Shown here: positions 1 to 7,793 of the stretch, piece by piece
Layout: every line of letters begins with the position of its first letter
How positions within the stretch are numbered: position 1 is the stretch's first letter
NCBI GenBank assembly: GCA_937927415.1
Contig: CALBDS010000042.1
Span: 124,001 to 188,000 of the forward strand
Length of the DNA stretch: 64,000 bases
Direction: 5' to 3'
DNA from: an uncultured Rhodospirillaceae bacterium
GTDB taxonomy: Bacteria > Pseudomonadota > Alphaproteobacteria > Azospirillales > Azospirillaceae
Notes under the pieces: model-generated
Told to the model about the DNA's origin: nothing
The model's database searches: none
Seen by the model: only the letters and a program-made list of their open reading frames with translations
Position numbers and translations under genes: made by a program

Positions 1-2
1 CC

Positions 3-230
3 ACCCTGGGCCACACCGGGCGGCGGCTGGTGGTGGGGCGTCCGGTCGTCGCGTCCTATGGCCTGCTTCTGCTGGCCGCGGCTTTTCGGGTGTCGGCGGC
101 CCTGTTTCCCGGACTGATGGAACCGCTGTTGCACGGGGCGGGGGCTGCCTGGCTGGGGGCCTTTGGCCTTTATCTTTGGGTCTACGGGCCGATGCTGGTG
201 ACCCCGCGGCAAGATGGACGGCCTGGGTGA
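3..230 (+). CDS. nnrS: NnrS family protein, C-terminal fragment (5' end outside window)
   Basis: Only the last 75 or so codons are present; the reading frame is open from base 3. The residues begin TLGHTGRRLVVGRPVVASY, continue into two hydrophobic segments, and end in YGPMLVTPRQDGRPG. This tail is characteristic of NnrS, a polytopic haem- and copper-containing membrane protein linked to nitric oxide stress and denitrification. What is seen is the tail motif and the membrane segments; the family call rests on my recognition of that tail. The next gene is an oxygen-type hemerythrin receptor 115 bases downstream, so the two may share a respiratory or redox context. Fragment only, so haem ligands cannot be checked. 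Confidence 0.72.
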   Translation, partial: TLGHTGRRLVVGRPVVASYGLLLLAAAFRVSAALFPGLMEPLLHGAGAAWLGAFGLYLWVYGPMLVTPRQDGRPG

Positions 231-345
231 CGTTTCGTCGCTCCTGGCAACGAAAAAACAATAATTACCTCCCTAACCTTCCTGTTGATACCGATGCGGA
301 CGGGCAACCGTTTTCGCCCTTTCCCCGACTGGCCGGAGAACAAGC

Positions 346-2328
346 ATGTCGCTCATCGCATGGGACGACAAATTTTCTGTGGGCGTGCGTGAATTCGACG
401 AGGCTCACAAACGCCTGATGGCGCTGTTGAATCAGTTGTGGGACGCCAACGAGCAGCGCCAGGGCAGCGAGGTTCTGGGCCGGATTCTCGACGAGCTTAT
501 CCGCTACACCGCCACCCACTTTGCCGAAGAGGAAGCCCTTTTCCGCAAATGGAACTATCCCGTCATCGACCGCCACAGGGACATCCATGAGAAGCTGAAG
601 GCGACCGCCGTCGGGCTTCAGAAAAAATTCGCCATGGAAAAGGCGGATGTGATCTCCGACGAGGTGTTCGACTTTCTGCGTGATTGGCTGACCAAGCATA
701 TTCTGGGCGAGGATATGCTGTACAAGGGCTATTTCAACAGCCTGGGCATCTCCAGCACCCGTGACGAGCCGCCCGATGTCGATAGCGGCCACAACCCGCT
801 GCGCGGCACCGGGCTGGCGCTGACGGCCGGCGGGCTGCTGACCGCGGGCAGCGTTGCCGGGGGGCTGGGGCTTGTGGGCGTACCGGGAATGCCGGTTGCG
901 GGGGTCGGGCTGAGCACCGCCGGGCTGGTGCTGTTCGCGGTGTTCACGGTGCGCCTGTTTCCCACCCTGCGGGCGATGGCCGCGGCCTTCGGGCGGATGG
1001 CGCTGCGGGACGGCGATGTGGCGGTGCCGGACGGGGCGGCCCATGGGCCGCTGGCCGACCTCAGCCGTGCCCTGCGGGTGCTGAAAGCCAACACCAACGA
1101 GATGCGCCGCCAGAACGCCGAGGTGGACGGGCTGATCCGCCGGGCCGAAAACGACCGTCGGCAACAGTTGCTGGACATGTCCGACGGGCTGGAATCGGTG
1201 GTGAACGAATCCGTCACCACCATCATCGACCGCGCCCGCCAGATGCGCACCAGTGCGGAACACATGCACACCCAGGCCGACGACGTGCGCAGCCAAAGCC
1301 AGTCCGTCGCCCGCGCCGCCCAGGAAGCCACCAACAGCGTGCAGGGGGTGGCGGCATCGGCCGGGGAGTTGGCCCAGGCCATCGCCGAAATCGAACGCCA
1401 TGTGCGCCAATCCAGCGGCATCGCCGCCGATGCGGTGACCGAGGCCGACCGCACCGGCGCCATCGTCAAGGCGCTGGCCGATTCCTCCGCCCGCATCGGC
1501 GAGGTCGTGCAGCTTATCAACGACATCGCCGGGCAAACCAACCTTCTGGCGCTGAACGCCACCATCGAGGCGGCCCGCGCGGGCGAGGCCGGCAAGGGTT
1601 TCGCCGTGGTGGCATCGGAGGTCAAGAGCCTGGCCAACCAGACGGCCAAAGCGACCGAGGACATCACCGGCCAGATCGGCGCTATCCAGGGGGCTGTGGA
1701 CGAAGCGGTGCGGGCCATCGGCTCCATCGGCGCCACCATCGGCCAGATCAACGCCATCACCCGCACGGTCAGCGATTCGGTGGCGGTGCAGAAATCGGCC
1801 ACCGGCAGCATCGCCGAACAGGCCAGCCACGCCGCCCTTGGCACCACCCGCGTGCTGGCCAGCATGGACAGTGTGTCGTCCACCTCCGACGACGCCGGGC
1901 GCATGTCGGCGGCGGTGCTGGACAACGCCGCCTCGGTCGCCGAAGAGATCGAACGGCTGCGCACCCGTCTGGTCGCCACCCTGCGCCAGTCGGCGGCGGG
2001 CAACCGGCGCGAACACAACCGCCTGCCGGTCGATCTGGTGATCCATCTGGACGGGCACGGGCATCACCAGTCCAGCCATCTGAAGGATCTGAGCATGGGC
2101 GGCGCCCTGCTCGACCCGCCGCTGGACGTGCCGCCGGGCACCCGCCTGTCCCTGACCATCGACCAGGAACGCGTCAGCTTCCCCGCCACCGTCATCAACC
2201 ACAGCGGCAAGGGCACCCACATCCGCTTCGTGCTGGACGGCACCGGCGAAACCCGCCTGCGCCAGATCATTCAGCGCCTGTCGGGCACCATCGAAGGGCT
2301 GACCGCCCCGACCTCCTCTTACCGCTAG
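346..2328 (+). CDS. Hemerythrin-MCP-PilZ fusion chemoreceptor
   Basis: 660 residues in three parts. Residues 1-135 are a bacteriohemerythrin domain with the di-iron ligand pattern in place: H21, HFAEEE, HRDIH and HILGED. About 156-205 is a hydrophobic, Gly-rich membrane hairpin. A long helical region follows, with the methyl-accepting signalling tip near 395-425 (GQTNLLALNATIEAARAGEA). Residues about 552-650 are a PilZ domain carrying both c-di-GMP motifs, RREHNR and DLSMGG. The likely role is a chemoreceptor that binds O2 (or NO) at the cytoplasmic N-terminus, signals through CheA/CheW, and is tuned by c-di-GMP. Azospirillum Tlp1 is a known aerotaxis-related receptor with a C-terminal PilZ domain; the hemerythrin input is the difference here. 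Start ATG 346 has GGAGAA seven bases upstream. There is no periplasmic ligand domain. Confidence 0.92.
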   Translation: MSLIAWDDKFSVGVREFDEAHKRLMALLNQLWDANEQRQGSEVLGRILDELIRYTATHFAEEEALFRKWNYPVIDRHRDIHEKLKATAVGLQKKFAMEKADVISDEVFDFLRDWLTKHILGEDMLYKGYFNSLGISSTRDEPPDVDSGHNPLRGTGLALTAGGLLTAGSVAGGLGLVGVPGMPVAGVGLSTAGLVLFAVFTVRLFPTLRAMAAAFGRMALRDGDVAVPDGAAHGPLADLSRALRVLKANTNEMRRQNAEVDGLIRRAENDRRQQLLDMSDGLESVVNESVTTIIDRARQMRTSAEHMHTQADDVRSQSQSVARAAQEATNSVQGVAASAGELAQAIAEIERHVRQSSGIAADAVTEADRTGAIVKALADSSARIGEVVQLINDIAGQTNLLALNATIEAARAGEAGKGFAVVASEVKSLANQTAKATEDITGQIGAIQGAVDEAVRAIGSIGATIGQINAITRTVSDSVAVQKSATGSIAEQASHAALGTTRVLASMDSVSSTSDDAGRMSAAVLDNAASVAEEIERLRTRLVATLRQSAAGNRREHNRLPVDLVIHLDGHGHHQSSHLKDLSMGGALLDPPLDVPPGTRLSLTIDQERVSFPATVINHSGKGTHIRFVLDGTGETRLRQIIQRLSGTIEGLTAPTSSYR

Positions 2329-2395
2329 AGCCTTTGTTTTGCCCTCGCCGGGCGGGCGCATCCGCGCCCTTGGCCGCGGCCTCAATGGCCGCCAG

Positions 2396-2429
2396 GAGCG
2401 ACGTGCCTCAGATGTGAGGCACGTCGCTC
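2396..2429. terminator. Convergent 15-bp hairpin
   Basis: GAGCGACGTGCCTCA (2396-2410) pairs perfectly with 2415-2429 around a GATG loop. It lies between the receptor gene (plus) and the TetR gene (minus), and its last base touches the TetR stop codon. There is no T-run on either side, so it is a likely bidirectional terminator or RNA-end stabiliser rather than a textbook intrinsic terminator. Confidence 0.6.
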
Positions 2430-3019
2430 TAACGGGAAATGGCCGCGTCGATCAGCACCGCCGCCGTGTCCGCCGCCGCCGGGGGGTGGATGGTGCGGTT
2501 GCCGGTGGCATAGGCGCCGTCCATCACCATCAGCAACTGCACCGCCAGCCGGGCCGGATCGGCGGCCCCGGCCTCCCCCGCCAGCCGGGCGAAGAACGCC
2601 AGCACGTCACGGCGGTGGGCATCGACAATGGCCAGCCCCGGATGGCCGGCGGAGCCGTATTCCACCGCCGTGTTGATGAAGGGACAGCCGCGGAACCCCG
2701 GATCGCCGCACCAGCGGTCCAGCGAGCGGAACAGCGCCTTCAACTGTTCGTCCGCATCGCCGGGATGGCGGCTGACCACCCGGTTCCACCAGCGCCAGAC
2801 CTGGGCGCGGGTTTCCTCCAGCCACGCGCAGACCAGATCATCCTTGGACGGGAAATTGCGGTACAGGCTCATCTTCGCCACGCCCGAGCGGGCGATGATG
2901 GTGTCCACCCCCACCGCCCGGATGCCGTCGCGGTAGAACAGTTCCGCCGCCGTTTCCAGGATCCGCTCGCGGGCGGACCGGGTGGCCGTGCTTTCCGGGG
3001 ACGCAGAGAGGGCGGGCAT
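2429..3019 (-). CDS. TetR/AcrR family transcriptional regulator
   Basis: 196 residues from ATG 3019. The N-terminal half is a TetR-type helix-turn-helix: ARERILETAAELFYRDG, then VDTIIARSGVAKMSLYRNF. The C-terminal half is an all-helical ligand domain with GFRGCPFINTAVEY, a motif common in the TetR_C subgroup of YcdC/AcrR-like regulators. The gene diverges from the MaoC-type gene at 3146. The shared 126-base gap carries a GAGACAG/CTGTCTC palindrome that is a good operator candidate. Expected role: repressor of itself and of the MaoC gene in response to an unknown ligand. An in-frame upstream start would place the palindrome region inside the gene, so the inner ATG is preferred. Confidence 0.88.
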   Translation of the reverse strand: MPALSASPESTATRSARERILETAAELFYRDGIRAVGVDTIIARSGVAKMSLYRNFPSKDDLVCAWLEETRAQVWRWWNRVVSRHPGDADEQLKALFRSLDRWCGDPGFRGCPFINTAVEYGSAGHPGLAIVDAHRRDVLAFFARLAGEAGAADPARLAVQLLMVMDGAYATGNRTIHPPAAADTAAVLIDAAISR

Positions 3020-3064
3020 GGCGCATGCTTTCCGCTGATGTGGGGACTTGACAATGATACAGCC

Positions 3065-3099
3065 CTGTCTCATCCTGAGGCAAGAGACAGACCTGTCTC
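3065..3099. promoter_or_regulatory. Candidate TetR operator with three half-sites
   Basis: GAGACAG (3084-3090) and CTGTCTC (3093-3099) form a 7-bp inverted repeat with a 2-base centre. A third identical CTGTCTC half-site lies at 3065-3071, making a second, wider palindrome with the central GAGACAG. A possible promoter for the regulator on the minus strand overlaps it: TTGCCT (3078-3083) and TATCAT (3054-3059), 18 bases apart. Position between divergent genes fits autoregulation. The binding itself is inferred. Confidence 0.6.
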
Positions 3100-3145
3100 A
3101 ATCACCTCGGACCAGCAAAAGCAACAACGCAACCGGACGGCTCCC

Positions 3146-3622
3146 ATGCGCTATTTCGACGATCTCACCCCCGGCGACCGTTTCCACGGCGGCCCCGTCA
3201 CCATTCACGAAGGGGATATTATCGCCTTTGCCGGCGCCTATGACCCCCAGCCCTTCCATCTGGACCATCAGGCGGCGTCGGACTCCATTTTCCAAGGGCT
3301 GGCGGCCAGCGGCTGGCACACCGCGGCCCTGTCCATGCGCATGGTGGTGGAAAGCAACGCGCGCCTGGCCGCCGGTTATGTCGGTTTGGGGGTGGAGAAT
3401 TTGAGCTGGCCGCGCCCGGTGCGTCCCGGCGATACCCTGCGCATCGAACAGCGTGTGGTTGATACCCGCCTGTCGTCCAAACGTCCTGACAGCGGCATCG
3501 TCACGGTGGCCATCGAAACCTTCAACCAGAACGACGAGGTGGTGATGCGGTGGCAAGCCAATCTGCTGGTCCCGAGGAAACCCGCCCACAGCGAGGCACC
3601 CCTTTCATCAGCGGCTGAGTAA
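3146..3622 (+). CDS. MaoC-like hot-dog dehydratase family protein
   Basis: 158 residues from ATG 3146. The start MRYFDDLTPGDRF and the segments IHEGDIIAFAGAYDPQPFHLD and GLAASGWHTAA are typical of MaoC/R-hydratase hot-dog proteins. D and H in DPQPFHLD are the usual catalytic pair (Asp then His five residues on). The family hydrates or dehydrates acyl-CoA thioesters, in the cytoplasm. No other fatty-acid or polyhydroxyalkanoate gene lies next to it, so the substrate cannot be named. The divergent TetR gene probably controls it. Start chosen because the longer in-frame extension upstream crosses the TetR gene and its operator. Confidence 0.85.
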   Translation: MRYFDDLTPGDRFHGGPVTIHEGDIIAFAGAYDPQPFHLDHQAASDSIFQGLAASGWHTAALSMRMVVESNARLAAGYVGLGVENLSWPRPVRPGDTLRIEQRVVDTRLSSKRPDSGIVTVAIETFNQNDEVVMRWQANLLVPRKPAHSEAPLSSAAE

Positions 3623-3894
3623 TGCTGCACCTGCGAAGGGCATAGGACAAAAATAAAACCCGGCGGAAAATCCACCGGGTGGCAGGTGTTCATAAATTCT
3701 TCTTAGACTGTTTGGCGTTTCCTCCCTCGGGGCTTTTTGGCTTTTTGCCTTTATCGCTCCCGTTGAAAGGTTTATGCCAAAATCAGATCCATATTAGAAG
3801 GATGCATTGGTCATAAACTGCCCGCTCTTTGGTCTGATAAACGTAATAGGTAGAGGCTCATCCGCAGAGCGTATGCTATGCCGTTCGGAAGGGA
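3623..3894. other. Non-coding gap, AT-richer than surroundings
   Basis: 272 bases between the MaoC gene (plus) and the hemerythrin gene (minus), so a convergent gap. It is visibly richer in A and T than the flanks. It contains the 3658-3680 hairpin and short T-runs (GGGGCTTTTTGGCTTTTTGCC around 3739). I see no convincing small gene or RNA. Confidence 0.5.
3658..3680 (-). terminator. Likely terminator for the hemerythrin gene
   Basis: ACCCGGCGGA (3658-3667) pairs with TCCACCGGGT (3671-3680) with one mismatch and a 3-base loop. On the minus strand it is followed by TTTTATTTTTG, the expected T-tract, so it probably ends transcription of the hemerythrin gene about 215 bases after its stop codon. 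It could also serve the MaoC gene on the plus strand, but the T-tract there is missing. Confidence 0.6.
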
Positions 3895-4296
3895 TCAACC
3901 GCCGCGCAGGCGGATCCAGGCGGCGGTGGCGCTGTCCATGGTGTTCTTGTGGTTGATGAACCACTCGGGCACCACCTCGGTGATGTAGCCGCGGGCCAGC
4001 ATCAGATTGCCGGCAGTCAGCCGCTTTTCGATGCCCTCAAGCTCGCGGCGCACCCGTGCGTGCTCGTGCTTGTGGATGGGGGTGGCCGGGAAGTCATACT
4101 GCTCCATCAGCCCTTCTTCACGGGCCAGATGGTCGCGCAGGTGATCGGCGAACCGTTTGAAACCGTCGGGGAAAGCGGCGTTGTCCAGCGCCGCCACCTC
4201 GGCCAGCAGTTCGACGGTTTCCTTGTGGTCGGCATCGATGACGGCGTTGCCGACTTCGAGGCTGGAATCCCAGGACAGGGCGGTCAGGGTGGGCAT
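3895..4296 (-). CDS. Single-domain bacteriohemerythrin
   Basis: 133 residues from ATG 4296, which follows GGAGAA at good spacing; longer in-frame starts lack a ribosome site. All five-His/Glu/Asp ligand motifs are visible: DADHKE, HLAREE, HKHEHARV and HKNTMD. The family binds O2 reversibly at a non-haem di-iron centre, in the cytoplasm, and in some bacteria supplies O2 to membrane enzymes or buffers O2/NO. It is the second hemerythrin within 4 kb, after the receptor at 346. An FNR-like box with a matching -10 lies upstream (4345-4385), suggesting induction under low oxygen. The gene is monocistronic, ending at the hairpin at 3658. Confidence 0.9.
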   Translation of the reverse strand: MPTLTALSWDSSLEVGNAVIDADHKETVELLAEVAALDNAAFPDGFKRFADHLRDHLAREEGLMEQYDFPATPIHKHEHARVRRELEGIEKRLTAGNLMLARGYITEVVPEWFINHKNTMDSATAAWIRLRGG

Positions 4297-4344
4297 GGTT
4301 TGGATTCTCCGTCCGCAAGGGGCGATGGGTTGTGCGCTGCGGAA

Positions 4345-4385
4345 AGCTAACCCACCCCACCCCGCCGGATCTTGACCGAGATCAA
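4345..4385 (-). promoter_or_regulatory. FNR/FixK-type box and -10 for the hemerythrin gene
   Basis: On the minus strand the sequence TTGATCTCGGTCAA occupies 4385-4372. It matches the FNR consensus TTGAT-N4-ATCAA at nine of ten positions. A -10-like TTAGCT lies at 4350-4345. The centre-to-centre distance is about 31 bases, as in class II FNR promoters (box at -41.5). The predicted transcription start is near 4337, 40 bases upstream of the start codon. Match and spacing are seen; regulation is inferred. Confidence 0.6.
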
Positions 4386-4419
4386 GCAATCCGTAGGTTC
4401 CGCTTTCTTTGTGCGGCGG

Positions 4420-6276
4420 TCACGCCCCCTTTTCCAACTCGTCGATGAAGCCGCGGATCACCGACAGCCCCTTGTCCCAGAACGAGGGGTCGGCGGCGTT
4501 CAACCCGAACGGGGCCAGCAATTCCTGGTGACGCAGGGTGCCGCCCGCCGACAGCATGGCGAGGTATTTGCGGGCAAACCCCTCCTCCGCGTCCTGATAG
4601 ACGGCGTAGAGCGAGTTCACCAGACAATCGCCGAAGGCATAGGCATAGACGTAGAACGGCGAATGGATGAAATGGGGGATGTAGGACCAGTAATGCCGGT
4701 ATCCCTCGTCAAACCGCAACACCGGCCCCAGGCTGTCGGTCTGCACCTGCATCCAGATCTCGCCCAGCCGTTCGGCGGTCAATTCGCCCTCGGCCCGTTC
4801 GGCATGCACCCGCGTTTCGAAATCATAAAAGGCGATCTGGCGCACCACCGTGTTCAGCATATCCTCCACCTTCGACGCCAGCATGATGCGGCGGCGTTTG
4901 GGGTCGGTTTCGCCGTCCACCAGCGCGCGGAAGGTCAGCATCTCCCCAAACACCGAGGCGGTTTCCGCCAGCGTCAGCGGGGTGTCGGACAGCAGATGCC
5001 CCTGCCCGCCGGCCAGGATCTGGTGCACCCCATGGCCCAGTTCGTGGGCAAGCGTCATCACGTCGCGGGTCTTGCCCTGATAGTTCACCAGCAGATAGGG
5101 ATGCGCGCTGGGCACCGTCGGGTGGGCGAAGGCGCCCGGCGCCTTGCCGGGACGCACCGGCGCGTCGATCCAGGCGTTGCGGAAGAAGCGTTCGCCCAGA
5201 TCGCCCAGTTCGGGCGAAAAGCGGCGGTAGGCGCCCAGCACCAGATCCCGCGCCTCGTCCCACGGAATGCTGCGGTCGGCGTCATCGGGCAGCGGCGCGT
5301 TGCGGTCCCAGTAATCCAGATGGTCCTGGCCGAACCATTGGGCCTTCAGCCGGTAATAGCGGTGGGACAGCGCGGGGTAGGAGTCCTTCACCGCCGCCGC
5401 CAGGGCATCGACCACCGAATCCTCGACCCGGTTGGACAGGTTGCGCGCCGACACCGGACGGGGGTAGTTGCGCCACTTGTCATCGATCTCCTTGTCCTTG
5501 GCCAGCGTGTTGGTGATGAGCGCGAACAGGCGACTGTTGTCGCCCAGCACGCGGCCCACCACCTCCCCCGCTTCCCGGCGCACGGCGGCGGAACGGTCGG
5601 ACAGGCGGTTCAGCGCCTCCGCACAGGTCAGATCCTTGCCGCCGATGGGAAAGCGCAAGGAGGCGATCGTCTCGTCGAACAGCCGGTTCCACGCCGCCCG
5701 GCCCACAACGTTCTTTTCATGGAGCAGCCGCTCCATCTCGTCGGAAAGCTGGTGGTCGCGGAACAGCCGCACATCGTTCAGCCAGGGGGCGTAGCGGGCA
5801 AGATCCGCCGATTCCGCCAGCCGCCGGCGGTAATCCGCCTCTTCGATATGGTTCAGTTCCAGGGTGAAGAACACCAGATGGGTGGAGATGCCGTTCACCC
5901 GTTCCTGCATCGACTGATAGAACTTGCCGATGGCGGGGTCGGTCTGGTTGCCGGAATAGACCAGCCCGGCATAGGACATGATGCGGGACAGCACCTCGTC
6001 CATGCGCTCGTACTCGGCCACCGCGCGGGCCAGTTCCGGGCCGTCCACATGGGCCACCCGCCCGGAATAGGTCTTGTGGAAGGTTTTGGCTGCCGCTTCC
6101 ATCCGGTCCAGATCGGCCTTCAACTCCGCCGATTCCATGGACGGATAAAGGTCCGCCAGATCCCAGGTGGGCAGGACGCCCAGCCCCGCTTCCCCGCCGC
6201 TGCCGGCGGCCGTCGCGGTTTCGGGCATGGACAGACGGCTCAACAGCATGGAACGCATGGCGATACCCCGGCTCAT
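4420..6276 (-). CDS. pepF: M3 family oligoendopeptidase (PepF type)
   Basis: 618 residues, the usual length for PepF/oligoendopeptidase F. The zinc motif HELGHG is at 411-416, followed by a glutamate-containing helix (LTLAETASVFGE) that supplies the third zinc ligand. The N-terminal half holds the helical domain typical of M3 peptidases (PTWDLADLYPSMES near the start). No signal peptide is evident, so it is probably a cytoplasmic enzyme that degrades short peptides. It stands alone between the hemerythrin promoter and a small unknown gene. Several ATG codons occur in the first 17 residues; a start at the later MPETATA is possible and would not alter the domains. Confidence 0.92.
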   Translation of the reverse strand: MSRGIAMRSMLLSRLSMPETATAAGSGGEAGLGVLPTWDLADLYPSMESAELKADLDRMEAAAKTFHKTYSGRVAHVDGPELARAVAEYERMDEVLSRIMSYAGLVYSGNQTDPAIGKFYQSMQERVNGISTHLVFFTLELNHIEEADYRRRLAESADLARYAPWLNDVRLFRDHQLSDEMERLLHEKNVVGRAAWNRLFDETIASLRFPIGGKDLTCAEALNRLSDRSAAVRREAGEVVGRVLGDNSRLFALITNTLAKDKEIDDKWRNYPRPVSARNLSNRVEDSVVDALAAAVKDSYPALSHRYYRLKAQWFGQDHLDYWDRNAPLPDDADRSIPWDEARDLVLGAYRRFSPELGDLGERFFRNAWIDAPVRPGKAPGAFAHPTVPSAHPYLLVNYQGKTRDVMTLAHELGHGVHQILAGGQGHLLSDTPLTLAETASVFGEMLTFRALVDGETDPKRRRIMLASKVEDMLNTVVRQIAFYDFETRVHAERAEGELTAERLGEIWMQVQTDSLGPVLRFDEGYRHYWSYIPHFIHSPFYVYAYAFGDCLVNSLYAVYQDAEEGFARKYLAMLSAGGTLRHQELLAPFGLNAADPSFWDKGLSVIRGFIDELEKGA

Positions 6277-6359
6277 TCGGCCCCTCGCATCATCACAGAC
6301 AGGTCAAGGGGATATAGGCTGTGACGGGGGCGGGGAAAAGCCCGAACAACGGGGGCGGC

Positions 6360-6737
6360 TCACCCTCCGCTTGCATCCCCGCCGCCCGGCGACGGGGCCG
6401 CGGCCCGCTGGATCGCCACGTTGACGCATTGCATGTGCAGTTTCCGCCGGGCCAGGGCGCGGGCGCGGATCTCGTCGGAATCGGATGAGGGCATGGCCTC
6501 AATGGTGCAGCCACGCCAGCCGTTGGCATCCAGGGCGCGGGCCACCTCGGCATAACCGAAATAACCCTTTTCCGGCTGTTCCCACGGCGCCCGCAGATCG
6601 GTGCGCCGCAGGACGAAGCGGTTGGATTGGCTGGATGCCCCCACATTGGTCAACCGGGCCACCATCAACCGCTCGCCGTTGGTGTGAACAAGGGTCAGGA
6701 TCGGACGGATCCCGGTGATCGGCACGTCGTTGGTCAT
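6360..6737 (-). CDS. Small protein of unknown function
   Basis: 125 residues, not recognised. The first 60 residues look like a beta-rich fold (ITGIRPILTLVHTNGERLMVARLTNVG), followed by a Trp/Tyr-containing middle (APWEQPEKGYFGYAEVARALDANGW) and a helical, Arg-rich stretch. The tail is Gly/Pro-rich. There is no signal peptide or membrane segment. It lies 83 bases upstream of pepF on the same strand and downstream of the anti-sigma gene, but the gaps do not suggest a tight operon. Codon use matches its neighbours, so it is probably a real, lineage-restricted gene. Confidence 0.6.
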   Translation of the reverse strand: MTNDVPITGIRPILTLVHTNGERLMVARLTNVGASSQSNRFVLRRTDLRAPWEQPEKGYFGYAEVARALDANGWRGCTIEAMPSSDSDEIRARALARRKLHMQCVNVAIQRAAAPSPGGGDASGG

Positions 6738-6845
6738 CGTCGCTCGGTCACAGGAAGAACGATGGGCGGGACATAAGGTAAAGCTTTAGTGCCCCGCCCG
6801 CCCCATGACCAGCCTTTCCATCACCGCGATGGGGCAGAAAACGGC

Positions 6846-7793
6846 TCAACTGTCCTTGTTGCGGGTGTCGCTGACCGGCTGCACCGGGTTCGGCTGTTCC
6901 TGCGGCTGCCCGTCGCCGCTGCGCTGCTGGGTGTCGGCGGGCGGCTGTTGCTGTTCCTGCTGGGGCTGGCGTTTGGAACGGCCCGATTTCACCTCGTCGT
7001 ACACGGCCTTGGAAATGCCCTGCAGCTCATCCTTCGGCATGCGCCCGATCAGGGCGTAGGCGGTCGCCCCCTCCACCCAGTAATAGGCCGCGACATCGCC
7101 GTTCTGGGCAAAACGGAACGCGGTTTCCGCCCCGCTGACCGGGTTGCCGACGAACAGGGTGATCCGCTTGCCCTGATCGTTGGCATACATGTACTGAGCA
7201 CCGGCCCCGGTGTCGGTGGGCAGCGACCGGCCGCCGATCAGGCGGAAACCGATGCGCCCCAGATCGGGGCCATAGATGTCGCGCCCCACCCGCTGGGACA
7301 GGAAGCTGTCCAGGGCACCGGGGTCGTCGGCGCCCATTTCCACCTGGAAACGGTCGTCGGAGGTGTAGAAACGGTGCGCCTGCGTCGCCTCTTCGGCGAA
7401 GATCTGCAAGGAGCGCCCCTTTTCCACCAGGGCCGGCGACGGCGCCACCGCCCCGCGGCCCAGATAGCCGCCGGCAACGCCGGTGACCAGCAGCATCACC
7501 GCTGCGGCGGAGCGCATCCACGGGCGGCTGTACCAGGGGGGGGCGTTGTCGTTGCCGGCCAGACGGCCCTTCAGCCGCTGGGCCAGATCCTCGACCTCGG
7601 CCGGGGCCGGCTCGTTCAGAACGGAATCGAACATCTCGTGCAGCAGGGCCGCCTGGGCGCGGTAATCCTCGGCCCGCGCGGCGGCTTCCGCGTCTTCGGC
7701 CAGCCAGCGTTCCACCGCCAGCCGCCGCCCCGCATCGAGATGGCCGTCCACGTAAGCGTGGAGATCATCGTCCGTCACCCGGTACTCGCTCAT
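6846..7793 (-). CDS. Membrane anti-sigma factor
   Basis: About 315 residues from ATG 7793. Residues 1-80 form a helical, acidic, sigma-binding-type region (VTDDDLHAYVDGHLDAGRR, a common opening for these proteins). One membrane segment follows near residues 95-115 (AAAVMLLVTGVAGGYLGRG), then a periplasmic domain of about 170 residues, and a Gln/Pro-rich tail with runs of QQ. The start overlaps the stop of the ECF sigma gene by one base (TGATG), which indicates translational coupling and a cognate pair. The usual HxxxCxxC zinc motif of ZAS anti-sigma factors is absent; no Cys is seen in the N-terminal region. It should hold its sigma factor at the membrane until an envelope signal arrives. Confidence 0.85.
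   Translation of the reverse strand: MSEYRVTDDDLHAYVDGHLDAGRRLAVERWLAEDAEAAARAEDYRAQAALLHEMFDSVLNEPAPAEVEDLAQRLKGRLAGNDNAPPWYSRPWMRSAAAVMLLVTGVAGGYLGRGAVAPSPALVEKGRSLQIFAEEATQAHRFYTSDDRFQVEMGADDPGALDSFLSQRVGRDIYGPDLGRIGFRLIGGRSLPTDTGAGAQYMYANDQGKRITLFVGNPVSGAETAFRFAQNGDVAAYYWVEGATAYALIGRMPKDELQGISKAVYDEVKSGRSKRQPQQEQQQPPADTQQRSGDGQPQEQPNPVQPVSDTRNKDS

Noticed and set aside
265..2385. A 706-codon minus-strand frame over the hemerythrin receptor gene
   Set aside because: Antisense shadow of a clear three-domain gene; no ribosome site or motif.
2339..3145. N-terminal extension of the MaoC gene
   Set aside because: It would run through the TetR gene and its operator in the opposite direction.
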